A program made the position numbers and the translations under genes. Under the pieces are notes generated by a model that was not told the DNA's origin, ran no database searches, and saw nothing but the letters and a program-made list of their open reading frames with translations. DNA of 64,000 nucleotides from Halopelagius fulvigenes (GTDB lineage Archaea; Halobacteriota; Halobacteria; Halobacteriales; Haloferacaceae). The stretch covers positions 992,001-1,056,000 of the forward strand of contig NZ_JBHSXH010000015.1 of the NCBI RefSeq assembly GCF_042662625.1. Direction: 5' to 3'. Shown here piece after piece: positions 24,890-33,314 of the stretch (position 1 is the stretch's first letter; the number at the start of each line of letters is the position of its first letter).

Positions 24890-24994
24890 CGGAAGATTCG
24901 TTTCTCCCTCTCCGTATTCAATCGGTTGCCGGTGCGGTGTTCAGGGGCGGTACCCGCGGTTCGGGCGGCGGGAGAAGAGGAGAACCGCGTCGGT

Positions 24995-25789
24995 TTACGC
25001 TTCGATGCCGAGTCCGGCCTGCCGGAGTGCGCTCTCTGCGTCGGCGTCGTCGTGGACGACTGCGCTCACCGCGCGCGTGATGGCCTCCGGGTCGTCGTGT
25101 TGGAAGATGGATCGACCCATCGAGACGCCCGCCGCGCCGCCGTCCATCGCGCCGCGGACCATCTCCACGGTTTCTCTGTCCGTGCCGCGACTGCCGCCGG
25201 CGATGATGACCGGCAGGCGCGTCGCGTTGCAGACGCGTTCGAAGGAGTCGCCGTCGCCGGAGTACGCCGTCTTCACCACGTCCGCGCCGAGTTCCTCGGC
25301 GAGGCGGACGGCGTGGGCGAGGCTCTCGGCGTCGTGTTCGTCGATACCGGGGCCGCGCGCGTAGTTCATCGCGAGGACCGGCACGCCGTAGCGGTGCGCC
25401 TTCTCGGTCAGTTCGCCGAGTTGCGTCATCTGGTCGGGTTCGTGCGCCGACCCGACGTTCATGTGGAAGGAGACGGCGTCCGCGCCGGAGCGAAGGGCCT
25501 CTTCGACCGACCCCGTCATGCGTTTGTCGTTCTCGTCGGGGCCGATGACCGTCGACCCGTTCAGGTGGACGATGTAGCCCTTGCCGTTCTTGTTCGGGTG
25601 GACGCGGGGGGCGACGCCCTTCTGCGTCAGAACGGCGTCCGCACCGCCGCGCGTGATGGCGTCTACCGTCGATTCGAGGTCCACAAGGCCCTTGACCGGG
25701 CCGAGCGTGATTCCGTGGTCCATCGGGACGACGACGTATCGTCCGCGTGTCGAGATGCGTTCGAGTCGTGCGTGGAGTCCTGCGTGCAT
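24995..25789 (-). CDS. 2-amino-3,7-dideoxy-D-threo-hept-6-ulosonate (ADTH) synthase
   Basis: 264 aa class I aldolase-fold enzyme, the archaeal entry to aromatic amino-acid synthesis: condenses a 6-deoxy-5-ketofructose phosphate with aspartate semialdehyde. Barrel landmarks: VPMDHGITLGP (D24), Tyr143 in AMNYARGPG, Schiff-base K173 in DVVKTAYSGDG and PVIIAGGSRG. Relatives include archaeal class I fructose-bisphosphate aldolase, so 'fba2' annotations exist. Its position 30 bases downstream of trpA in a trpC-B-A operon, and its closeness to dehydroquinate synthase II, favour the aromatic role. The two enzymes replace bacterial AroG/AroB. Confidence 0.88.
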   Translation of the reverse strand: MHAGLHARLERISTRGRYVVVPMDHGITLGPVKGLVDLESTVDAITRGGADAVLTQKGVAPRVHPNKNGKGYIVHLNGSTVIGPDENDKRMTGSVEEALRSGADAVSFHMNVGSAHEPDQMTQLGELTEKAHRYGVPVLAMNYARGPGIDEHDAESLAHAVRLAEELGADVVKTAYSGDGDSFERVCNATRLPVIIAGGSRGTDRETVEMVRGAMDGGAAGVSMGRSIFQHDDPEAITRAVSAVVHDDADAESALRQAGLGIEA

Positions 25790-25819
25790 TGTATTGTGTG
25801 AGACTGTGGCAACCTCGGG

Positions 25820-26704
25820 TTATGTGCGTTCCGCTTGTGGCTCACGTTGCGCGAATCCGCGCTCCGCTCCGTCCTTCAGTTCGCGCGCCAGCGATTCGAG
25901 TCGTTCCGCGACTGCGTCCGCGTCCTCGTCGTTCTCGTGGCCCTCCGCCACGAGGTCCACGAGGGCGCTCCCGACGATGACGCCGTCCGCGCCGCCGGCG
26001 ACGATTCGCTCGGCGTGGTCGCCCGTCTTGATGCCGAATCCGACCGCCTTCGGCACGTCGTACGCTTCGAGTCTGTCGAGGCTCTCCTCGGTCTGTCCGG
26101 ACACGTCCTCGCGCGCGCCCGTGACGCCGAGTCGGGCTTGGACGTAGACGTAGCCCGACACCTGCTCCATGATCCGTTCGAGGCGTTCCCCGCGCGTCGT
26201 CGGCGCGACGATGAACACGAGGTCCAACCCGAACTCGTCGCAGGCCTCGCGCAGGGGGCCTGCCTCCTCGGCGGGCAGGTCCGGGACGACGAACCCCGAG
26301 AGGCCGACGTCGGCGGCCTTCTCGACGAACGGGCGCGGGCCCGTACTCGCGGTTTCACCGCTCGCTTCCGAGGCGCCCCGCGCCTCGCTCTCCCCGTACT
26401 GGTAGATGAGGTTGTAGTACGTCATGCAGACGAGGGGCACGTCCACCTCCAGGTCCTCGACGAACTCGAAGAAGCGGTCGGGGGTCATCCCGGCCTCCAG
26501 CGACCGAACGACCGCCCCTTGGATGGTCGGCCCCTCCGCGACGGGTTCCGAGAACGGCAGGCCGAGTTCGATGACGTCTGCGCCGCCGCGCGCGAGGGCT
26601 TCGACGTACTTCAGCGACGATTCGTAGTCCGGGTCGCCGGCCGCGAGGTACGGGACGAACGCCGGCCCGTCCGCGAACGCCGCTTCGAGGGCGTCGTTCG
26701 CCAT
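25820..26704 (-). CDS. trpA: Tryptophan synthase alpha subunit
   Basis: 294 aa TIM barrel that cleaves indole-3-glycerol phosphate and channels indole to TrpB. Catalytic E46 lies in DVIELGLPF. The second acid, Asp60 in E. coli (ADGP), is Glu57 here (VAEGP), and the preceding FSD is FSE. Other barrel motifs are normal: CMTYYNLIYQYG, FVVPDLPAEEA, VGFGIKTGDHA and GVIVGSALV. A roughly 15-residue Glu/Ser/Ala insertion follows YQYG. Its ATG abuts the trpB stop codon without a spacer, so translation is coupled. The C-terminus is Arg/Glu-rich. Confidence 0.95.
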   Translation of the reverse strand: MANDALEAAFADGPAFVPYLAAGDPDYESSLKYVEALARGGADVIELGLPFSEPVAEGPTIQGAVVRSLEAGMTPDRFFEFVEDLEVDVPLVCMTYYNLIYQYGESEARGASEASGETASTGPRPFVEKAADVGLSGFVVPDLPAEEAGPLREACDEFGLDLVFIVAPTTRGERLERIMEQVSGYVYVQARLGVTGAREDVSGQTEESLDRLEAYDVPKAVGFGIKTGDHAERIVAGGADGVIVGSALVDLVAEGHENDEDADAVAERLESLARELKDGAERGFAQREPQAERT

Positions 26705-27952
26705 CTAGAACCCCCCCGCGAACTCGGTCATGTCGGGCGCGATGTCGATGTCGCGCTTCTCCGTCTCCTCGATGACCGATTCGAGGTCCTTGTCGCCGCG
26801 GCCCGAGAGGTTCACCAGCACGGAGTCGCCCAACTCCCCGCGGTTCTCTTCGAGGTAGGCGAACGCGTGGGCGGACTCCAACGCCGGGATGATGCCCTCC
26901 AGTTGCGAGAGGCGGTGGAACGCCGTCAACGCCGCGTCGTCGTCCACGTTCGCCGCCGTCACCCGCCCCTCGTCCACGAGGTGGGCCAGTTCCGGGCCGA
27001 CGCCCGCGTAGTCCAGCCCCGAGGAGACCGAGTGCGACTCCATTATCTGGCCGTCGCGGTCCTGCAGAATCTTCGTGCGCGCGCCGTGGAGGACACCCTC
27101 CCGGCCCGTCGAGAGGGACGCGGAGTTGGGCGCGACGCCCGACTCCTCATCCACGGAGAGGGAACTGCCGCCCGCCTCGACGGCGTAGAGGGCCACGTCC
27201 TCGTCGTCTACGAACTCCGCGAACGCGCCCATCGTGTTCGACCCGCCGCCGGCGCACGCGAGGACGGCGTCGGGGAGGCCGCCCGTCTTCTCGCGCATCT
27301 GTCCGCGCGCTTCCTCGGAGATGACCGACTGGAAGTCCCGCACCATCGCCGGGAACGGGTGCGGGCCGACGACGGACCCGATGACGTAGTGCGTGTCCTC
27401 GACGTTCGTCGCCCAGTCGCGCATCGTCTCGCTTATCGCCTCCTTCAGGGTGCCGCGACCCGCCGTCACGGGCGTCACCGTCGACCCGTTGAGTCGCATG
27501 CGGAAGACGTTGGGACGCTGGCGGTTGATGTCGCGCTTGCCCATGTACACCTCGCAGGGCATGTCGAGGTGCGCCGCCGCCATCGCCGTCGCGGTGCCGT
27601 GTTGGCCCGCGCCCGTCTCCGCGACGATGCGCTCTTTGCCCATGTACTTCGCCAAGAGAACCTGCCCGAGGGCGTTGTTGAGTTTGTGCGCGCCGCCGTG
27701 GACCAGGTCCTCGCGCTTCAGGTAGACGTTGCAGTCGTACCGCTCCGACAGTCGCTCCGCGTACTGCGTGGGCGTCGGTCGCCCGCCGAAGTCCCGCAGG
27801 CGACGCCGGAACTCGTCCATGAAGCCGTCTTCGTTCTCCAGCACGTACCGCTCGTAGGCGTCCGTCAACTCCGTTATCGCCGGCATCAACGCCTCGGGGA
27901 CGTACTGACCACCGTACTCGCCGAACTTGCCGTCTGTCTGTGTCTCCGTCAT
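26705..27952 (-). CDS. trpB: Tryptophan synthase beta subunit
   Basis: 415 aa PLP enzyme that joins indole and serine to give tryptophan. FGEYGGQYVPE at the N-terminus, the Schiff-base K90 in HGGAHKLNNALGQ, EDLVHGGAHK and the phosphate loop CAGGGSNTMG are all intact, as is GAGQHG. It is the normal TrpB1 length, and partner trpA follows directly. The start overlaps the trpC stop by four bases (ATGA), so trpC, trpB and trpA form a tightly coupled operon. Confidence 0.96.
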   Translation of the reverse strand: MTETQTDGKFGEYGGQYVPEALMPAITELTDAYERYVLENEDGFMDEFRRRLRDFGGRPTPTQYAERLSERYDCNVYLKREDLVHGGAHKLNNALGQVLLAKYMGKERIVAETGAGQHGTATAMAAAHLDMPCEVYMGKRDINRQRPNVFRMRLNGSTVTPVTAGRGTLKEAISETMRDWATNVEDTHYVIGSVVGPHPFPAMVRDFQSVISEEARGQMREKTGGLPDAVLACAGGGSNTMGAFAEFVDDEDVALYAVEAGGSSLSVDEESGVAPNSASLSTGREGVLHGARTKILQDRDGQIMESHSVSSGLDYAGVGPELAHLVDEGRVTAANVDDDAALTAFHRLSQLEGIIPALESAHAFAYLEENRGELGDSVLVNLSGRGDKDLESVIEETEKRDIDIAPDMTEFAGGF

Positions 27953-28719
27953 TCGGATGTCTCCGCTGTCGTGAATCGTTCCGCGTTCGCTCGCACGTCG
28001 CCGTCCATGATGGCCGTGCCGATGAGGAGGGCGTCCGCGCCCGCCGCGCGCATGCGACGGGCGTCTTCGACGCTGGAAACCCCGCTCTCGGCCAGAAGCG
28101 TCGCGTCGTCGGGGACGTGGGGCGCGACCCTCTCGAACGTTTCGAGGTCCACCTCCAACTTCGCCAAGTCGCGGTTGTTCACCCCGATTATCTCCGCGCC
28201 CGCCTCCACCGCGCGGTCCAGTTCCGCCCGGTCGTGGACCTCCACGAGCACCTGAAAGCCGCGTTCGCGTGCCGCCTCCAGGAGGTCCGGCAGGTCGTCG
28301 CCGACGAACCGCGCGATGAGGAGGACGACGTCGGCCTCCACGGCGTCGAGTTGCGCCTCGCTGACGACGAAGTCCTTCCGGAGGACGGGCACGTCCACGG
28401 CCTCCCGGACCCGCCGGAGGTTCTCGGTCGAACCGCCGAAGTGCTCCGGTTCGGTCAGCACCGACAGGGCCGTCGCCCCGCCCGCGACCATCTCGCGGGC
28501 GAGTTCGACGGGGTCGTCGGCTCTGGTCCCCTCGGTGGTCGGACTCGTCGGCTTCACCTCCGCGACGACGGGCACTCGTCCCTCGTCCTCGGCGGCGTCC
28601 ACCGCGTCGGGGAACGACCGCGCGTCCACGCTGACGCGCGACTCCCCGCCCGACCGGTCGCGTGCGGCCGCGAGGATGGACCGCACCTCCGGCGCAAGTT
28701 CGTCCTCACTAGCGTCCAT
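27949..28719 (-). CDS. trpC: Indole-3-glycerol-phosphate synthase
   Basis: 256 aa TIM barrel converting carboxyphenylamino-deoxyribulose phosphate into indole-3-glycerol phosphate, which TrpA consumes. Landmarks: VAEVKPTSPT (catalytic Lys), VLRKDFVVSEAQL, LLIARFV, EVHDRAELDRAVEAGAEIIGVNNRD, and LAESGVSSVEDA. First gene of a trpC-B-A-ADTH synthase transcript. The other trp genes (trpD, E, F, G) are not in this window, so the pathway is split. A short inverted repeat covers the start region and a CTTATG box lies roughly 30 bases upstream. Confidence 0.94.
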   Translation of the reverse strand: MDASEDELAPEVRSILAAARDRSGGESRVSVDARSFPDAVDAAEDEGRVPVVAEVKPTSPTTEGTRADDPVELAREMVAGGATALSVLTEPEHFGGSTENLRRVREAVDVPVLRKDFVVSEAQLDAVEADVVLLIARFVGDDLPDLLEAARERGFQVLVEVHDRAELDRAVEAGAEIIGVNNRDLAKLEVDLETFERVAPHVPDDATLLAESGVSSVEDARRMRAAGADALLIGTAIMDGDVRANAERFTTAETSE

Positions 28720-28734
28720 CGTTGTACATCAACG
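28720..28734. promoter_or_regulatory. Inverted repeat at the trp operon start
   Basis: CGTTG (28720-28724) and CAACG (28730-28734) flank TACAT directly upstream of the trpC ATG, and the middle contains TGTACA. The site overlaps the expected transcription start, so a repressor bound here would block initiation. TGTACA is the box bound by the methanogen regulator TrpY (from memory); no such regulator is in the window. Confidence 0.3.
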
Positions 28735-28803
28735 GACTCATTTGCACATAAGGCTTGCGCGTCGTCGTCAAGGTTCAAGGCCGACGACGGAGTAGCGACG
28801 GGT

Positions 28804-29256
28804 ATGGACGCAGGCGTCTTCGCCCGGCGGTCGGACAGACTCGGGCGAACCGTGCAGATCGGCGTCGCCAGCGGTCGAGTCATCAACGTCTCGTTCCCCG
28901 AGACGCCGCCGGACGACGCCGAGGCGGACCACCCCCTGTTGGATCGGGTGTTCGACTACCTCGACGGCGAGTCGGACCACTTCGACGACGTGACCGTCGC
29001 CCTCACCGTGCCGACGGAGCAACGGCGCGTCCTCGACGCGGTTCGTAAACTCCCGTACGGCGAGACGGTGTCGCTCGGACGGGTGGCGAAACTCGCGGGA
29101 CTCGACGACGAGGACGAGGAGGACCGACGGACGGTGCGGACGGCCCTCTCGGAGAACCCGGTTCCGCTCTTCATCCCCGACCACCGCGTCCGCGACGCGC
29201 CGGGCGGCGCGCCGGCCGAGGTGGCGCGCCGCCTGCGAGAGAGAGAGTCCGCGTGA
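28804..29256 (+). CDS. MGMT-family (alkyltransferase-like) protein lacking the reactive cysteine
   Basis: 150 aa. The C-terminal half follows the O6-alkylguanine-DNA methyltransferase DNA-binding domain: KLPYGETVSLGRVAKLAGL (recognition helix region), VRTALSENPVPLFIP and the motif that should be PCHRV. It reads PDHRV (125-129), so the suicide Cys is Asp126 and methyl transfer is impossible by the usual route. Cys-less alkyltransferase-like proteins bind alkylated DNA and recruit excision repair; they usually have Trp here. The gene diverges from trpC and ends seven bases from a convergent membrane-protein gene. Confidence 0.8.
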   Translation: MDAGVFARRSDRLGRTVQIGVASGRVINVSFPETPPDDAEADHPLLDRVFDYLDGESDHFDDVTVALTVPTEQRRVLDAVRKLPYGETVSLGRVAKLAGLDDEDEEDRRTVRTALSENPVPLFIPDHRVRDAPGGAPAEVARRLRERESA

Positions 29257-29263
29257 GGCCGCC

Positions 29264-29608
29264 TCAGACCCGTCGGATGACGAGGTAGCCGATGAAGCCG
29301 AGGACGAAGAACGCCGAGGCGACGGTTTCCACCGCGTTGGACCCCATCCCGGCGGCCCACATCGCGACGGAGACGAACTGCGCGAGGCCCGCGAGGACGA
29401 ACGCCCCGGCGGTGGCCAGACGGACGCGCGGGTCGGTTCCGCGACTCCGCTCCTCGTAGACGGTGTAGCCGAAGTAGAGCGCGACGACGCCGAATCCGAC
29501 GTCCACGGCGACGTTCGCGAGGGGGTTGCCGGTGACGACGGCCACGACCAAGAGTGCGAGGTAGCCGACCAGAATCGCTCGTATCGCCGTCTGCCGAGTG
29601 TCTGCCAT
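29264..29608 (-). CDS. Small four-span membrane protein
   Basis: 114 aa made almost entirely of hydrophobic helices at about 8-27, 30-50, 62-86 and 90-111, with short polar loops (YEERSRGTDPRVR). Composition resembles many haloarchaeal integral membrane proteins of unknown role; no catalytic residues are visible. It converges on the MGMT-like gene with seven bases between stops, so the transcripts must overlap. Confidence 0.65.
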   Translation of the reverse strand: MADTRQTAIRAILVGYLALLVVAVVTGNPLANVAVDVGFGVVALYFGYTVYEERSRGTDPRVRLATAGAFVLAGLAQFVSVAMWAAGMGSNAVETVASAFFVLGFIGYLVIRRV

Positions 29609-29951
29609 GCCGGAACTGGGGAGGTCCGGACAGTAAAAGGTTCGTCGTTCGAGGATGTTGCGCGGGCGTCGCCGCCGCCGCGGTCGGTCGCTACCGAACG
29701 CGGCGCGGGGACGCGTTCGCACTCACCCCGGAGTGGGCGCGCCGGGTTCTTCTCGGTCGTCGTTTCGGTCACCGCGGTTGAGTATCGCGTCGCGGATGCG
29801 GTCGAACGCGGACCTGTCCGTGCTGATAGTCAGAGGGTACATGGCCTAGGTGAACGTTAGTTATTGTCACACTTGGTCCTAACGGGGATCGTCGCATCCG
29901 CGGTGTCCGTGAGACTCGCTTTGCTCGTCTCGCGAGGTTCGCCTCGCTCAC
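29609..29951. other. 343-base gap holding one possible tiny gene
   Basis: Contains a candidate 39-codon gene on the minus strand (listed separately), a patch of lower GC around TTAGTTATTGTCACAC (about 29858-29873), and short inverted repeats such as GCGAGG/CCTCGC (29932-29937 and 29942-29947) just after the CPBP gene stop. No RNA gene recognised. Confidence 0.4.
29723..29842 (-). CDS. Possible 39-aa protein
   Basis: A short frame from ATG 29842 reads MYPLTISTDRSAFDRIRDAI and continues with LNRGDRNDDREE, then stops. It has acidic/basic balance and G/C-rich third positions typical of real genes here, and purine-rich first positions, unlike the Arg-rich shadows around it. An AT-richer stretch 20-40 bases upstream could supply a promoter. 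The helix SAFDRIRDAILN is the only structural hint. It needs conservation evidence; treat as tentative. Confidence 0.35.
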   Translation of the reverse strand: MYPLTISTDRSAFDRIRDAILNRGDRNDDREEPGAPTPG

Positions 29952-30932
29952 TCACGTTCGCTCGGCGAACCCTTCGTGGACGACGAACTCCAACGCGTTC
30001 ACGAGGTAGTGCGCCACGAAGACGACGAGGAGGCTCCCGGTGAGGACGAACCCCGCCGCGAGGACGAACCCGAGGACGCCGGTGACGACGACGCCGATGC
30101 GGCCCTGCGCGCCGTGCCCGAGGGCGAACGCGACGGAGGAGACGACGGCCATCGCCCACGGCGAGACGTCGAACCCCGCCGAGATGACGCCGACGAGTGC
30201 GCCGCGGAAGAGAAGTTCCTCGAACCCCGCGATGATGGGCAGGACGCCGAGGAGAAGGACGGCCCATCCACGGAGCGTATCCGGGGCGAGGGCCTCCCGG
30301 AGTTCCTCGCCGCCGCCGAGTCCGAAGCGTTCGCCCACCGCGGAGCCAAGTTCGTTCGCGCCGTAGAGGACGACGCCGAATCCGACGCCGACGAGGGCGT
30401 ACCACGGCGTGAGCGTCTCGAACCCCGCGCCGAACGCCCACGCGGGGATGTCCGAGAACCACGCGCCGGCGAGAAGGAGGACGGCAAACAGCCCCTGCGA
30501 CACCGCCACGTTCACGAGGAGGAGGGCTGTCGAGGGACCGGCGTCCGCAGTCGCCTCTGCGGCCGACGGGCGCGGGCGGTTCCGCCCCGGGTCCGCGGCG
30601 ACGAACTCCTCGGACGGCGTCTCGGCACCCTCGGTGGCGCGGGTTTCTGCCTCGGTATCGGCCTCCGACCCGTCTCCGACGGACGATTCGGACGGGGGGG
30701 ACGCGGCGTCGGACCGGAGGTCGTACCCGCCGTTCGGACCGGCGTCTCTCGGTTCAGTTCGTACGTCCGCACGCGACTCCGCCGACCGGTGCGGTGCGTC
30801 GGGCGCGTTCGACGGCGTCCGCCGGCCGTCGTGGTCGCCGTGGGAGATAACGCCGCGAGAAGCGTGAGAGAGTAAGAGAAGCGCCGACGTGACGAGGCCC
30901 GCGAACGCCGCGAACGTCGCCCAGTCGGGCAT
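29952..30932 (-). CDS. CPBP-family intramembrane protease with long disordered insert
   Basis: 326 aa. One N-terminal helix (about 5-23), then about 110 residues of acidic low-complexity sequence (35-135), then the CPBP membrane domain. The active-site motifs are complete: E238, E239 and R243 in GFEELLFRG, H273 in ALGHGAQG and H308 in VAHYLVNALE. The gene starts six bases after the lonB stop, so the two are almost certainly one transcript, pairing two membrane proteases. The disordered insert is unusual and could be a substrate- or partner-binding tether. Substrate unknown. Confidence 0.85.
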   Translation of the reverse strand: MPDWATFAAFAGLVTSALLLLSHASRGVISHGDHDGRRTPSNAPDAPHRSAESRADVRTEPRDAGPNGGYDLRSDAASPPSESSVGDGSEADTEAETRATEGAETPSEEFVAADPGRNRPRPSAAEATADAGPSTALLLVNVAVSQGLFAVLLLAGAWFSDIPAWAFGAGFETLTPWYALVGVGFGVVLYGANELGSAVGERFGLGGGEELREALAPDTLRGWAVLLLGVLPIIAGFEELLFRGALVGVISAGFDVSPWAMAVVSSVAFALGHGAQGRIGVVVTGVLGFVLAAGFVLTGSLLVVFVAHYLVNALEFVVHEGFAERT

Positions 30933-30938
30933 CCGCCG

Positions 30939-33068
30939 TTACTGCGGACTCGGGCTGGACGGCCCGGAGACCTTGTTCTCCTGCGAGAGTGCGGAACCGG
31001 TGATGCTCTTGAGGCGGGCTACGAGAGAGTCCTTCTCGGGTTCGCCTTCCAGAGCGATGTCGAGCACCTCGCTGATGTGGGAGACGGGGATTATCTCCAC
31101 CATCTCGCGGTACTCGTCTTCGATCATCACATCCTGCATGTTCGCGGCGGGGATGATGACCTTGTCACATCCGGTCTTCGCCGCGGCCTCGATCTTGTGC
31201 GTGACGCCGCCGACGGGGAGCACGTCGCCGCGGACCGACAGACTGCCGGTCATCGCGAGCGACTGGTCCACGCCGACGCCTTCGAGCGCCGAGATGACCG
31301 CCGTCGCGACGGTGATGGAGGCGGAGTCGCCGTCCACGCCGCCCTGTCCGGCCTGGACGAACTGGATGTGGATGTCCTTCTCGGAGATGTTCTCGTCGGA
31401 GAACTTCTTGATGATGGCCGAGACGTTGTCGACCGCCTCCTGCGCCATCTCCTTCAGCTGACCGGTGGCGATGACCTCGCCCGGCCCCTGCGAGGGCGTG
31501 ACCTCGGCCATCACGGGGAGCATGATGCCGGAGTCCTCGCCCATGACCGCCAGACCGTTGACGCGGCCGACTTGGTAGCCCTCCGCGACCTGCAGTTCGT
31601 AGTCCTTGCGGCGTTCGATGTAGTCGTCCGCGAGCTGCTGCTCGATGGAGCGACTGCGACCCTTCGCCTGCAGGACGTGGTCGCGCGTCACGACGTCCGC
31701 GTCCTGTCCGCGGGCGATGTCGCCCGAGACGCGGACGAGACCGCCGAGGTTGCGGAGTTCGAGCGTCAGGTGACCCTTCCGGCCGGCGCGGCGGCGGGCT
31801 TCGAGGATGGTCTCCTCGATGGCCTCCGCGGAGAAGTCGGGCAGGCGGCCGTCTTTCTCGACCTCTTGGGCCACGAAGCGCACGTACTTGCGGCGCATCT
31901 CCGGGGTGTCCTCGATGGTGTCGTCCATGTACACCTCGTACCCGTACCCCTTGATGCGGGAGCGGAGCGCGGGGTGCATGTTCTCCATCGCGTCGAGGTT
32001 ACCCGCGGCGATCATGATGAAGTCCGTCGGGACGGGTTCCGTCTGGACCATCGCGCCCGAGGAGCGCTCGGACTGGCCCGTGATGGAGAACTCGCCCTCC
32101 TGAATCGCCGTCATGAGGTGCTGCTGGCTGCGGATGTCGAGCGTGTTTATCTCGTCGATGAACAGCACGCCCTTGTTCGCCTTGTGGATGGCACCCGGTT
32201 CGACCCGGTCGTGACTCGGCGTCTCCATGCCGCCGGACTGGAACGGGTCGTGGCGGACGTCGCCGAGGAGCGCACCGGCGTGCGCGCCGGTCGCGTCCTC
32301 GAAGGGCGCGGCCGTCTCGTCGGCGTTGTTCACGATGAGGTTCGGAATCATCGCGTCGCTTCCGCGAGAGCCGTAGCGGAACGCCAGATAGATGATACCC
32401 GCCGCGAGGATGCCGAGCAGAATCTGCCCGGCGATGATGAGCGAGTAGCCGAGGACGATGGCGATGATGATCCACATGAGGAACGACCGCATCTGGTTGC
32501 GCTTGCGGGCCTCCTCCTTGTGGGCCTCGACTATCTGCTCGCCCTTGCCGGCGGGGACGGTGCGTACCTTCGGGTTGTTCCCGTCGTCGGGGTTGTGGTA
32601 GACGAGGACGTCCTGAAGCTCCTCTTTGGGGAGGAGTTCGGCCATTGCCTTCGCGAGCATCGACTTGCCCGTACCGGGCGAGCCGATCATCATGACGTGG
32701 CGGCGCTGCTTTGCCGCCTTTATCACGACGTCGCGGGCGTGTTCCTGACCGATAACCTGATCGACGAGCCTGTCCGGGACCTGAATCTCCTCGGTAGAAT
32801 CTATCTGCAGACCGCCAAGAAGATCGTCTTCGTCGATATCGTCGGCGACGTCCGCCGTGACCTCGACTTCGCTGCCGAGGTCGTCGATGGTCCCTTTATC
32901 GGGGTCGTCAGACCCTGTCTGACGGCCCGCAGAGCCACGCTCTGCGACCCCGTCGTCAGGTCCGGACTCCGGAAACACCTCGTCGTCGGACGACGAGTCG
33001 GGGGTCTCGTCGGAGACGTTCTCCCCCTCCTCCGGAAGGTTGTCGTCGGTGTCGGTGTCGTTACTCAT
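30939..33068 (-). CDS. lonB: Archaeal membrane-anchored ATP-dependent protease LonB
   Basis: 709 aa. An acidic N-terminal extension (about 1-90, typical of halophiles) precedes the AAA+ module: Walker A GSPGTGKS (129-136), two adjacent membrane helices inserted at about 196-231, and Walker B VLFIDEIN (301-308). The C-terminal protease has the Ser-Lys dyad S582 (DGDSAS) and K625 (THKIEAA). LonB is the main membrane-bound energy-dependent protease of archaea; in Haloferax it is essential and affects carotenoid and lipid balance. Divergent from nadM across 246 bases. Confidence 0.96.
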   Translation of the reverse strand: MSNDTDTDDNLPEEGENVSDETPDSSSDDEVFPESGPDDGVAERGSAGRQTGSDDPDKGTIDDLGSEVEVTADVADDIDEDDLLGGLQIDSTEEIQVPDRLVDQVIGQEHARDVVIKAAKQRRHVMMIGSPGTGKSMLAKAMAELLPKEELQDVLVYHNPDDGNNPKVRTVPAGKGEQIVEAHKEEARKRNQMRSFLMWIIIAIVLGYSLIIAGQILLGILAAGIIYLAFRYGSRGSDAMIPNLIVNNADETAAPFEDATGAHAGALLGDVRHDPFQSGGMETPSHDRVEPGAIHKANKGVLFIDEINTLDIRSQQHLMTAIQEGEFSITGQSERSSGAMVQTEPVPTDFIMIAAGNLDAMENMHPALRSRIKGYGYEVYMDDTIEDTPEMRRKYVRFVAQEVEKDGRLPDFSAEAIEETILEARRRAGRKGHLTLELRNLGGLVRVSGDIARGQDADVVTRDHVLQAKGRSRSIEQQLADDYIERRKDYELQVAEGYQVGRVNGLAVMGEDSGIMLPVMAEVTPSQGPGEVIATGQLKEMAQEAVDNVSAIIKKFSDENISEKDIHIQFVQAGQGGVDGDSASITVATAVISALEGVGVDQSLAMTGSLSVRGDVLPVGGVTHKIEAAAKTGCDKVIIPAANMQDVMIEDEYREMVEIIPVSHISEVLDIALEGEPEKDSLVARLKSITGSALSQENKVSGPSSPSPQ

Positions 33069-33284
33069 AGTAGTCTAACACGCTTTCCAGTTCCTGAGAG
33101 CGGCGCTCCCGTCCGGTCGTTTGCCGGTTGAGTGCCTGATACTCATAGAACTGTGTCGCTACTACAATGGTGGGTCGCTCAACTGATATACTTTCTCCCC
33201 GCATCCGACCGACGCACTCCCCAATTAAACGGACGTTTCAGGGCGTTTAACAACGGATTAGGTGATTTATTACGACTCGCACAC

Positions 33285-33290
33285 TTTATA
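33285..33290 (+). promoter_or_regulatory. TATA box for nadM
   Basis: TTTATA starts exactly 30 bases before the ATG at 33315, a textbook spacing for a leaderless archaeal transcript. It lies within a lower-GC stretch. Confidence 0.6.
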
Positions 33291-33314
33291 AACGATGCGC
33301 GGGAAAACAGGACC

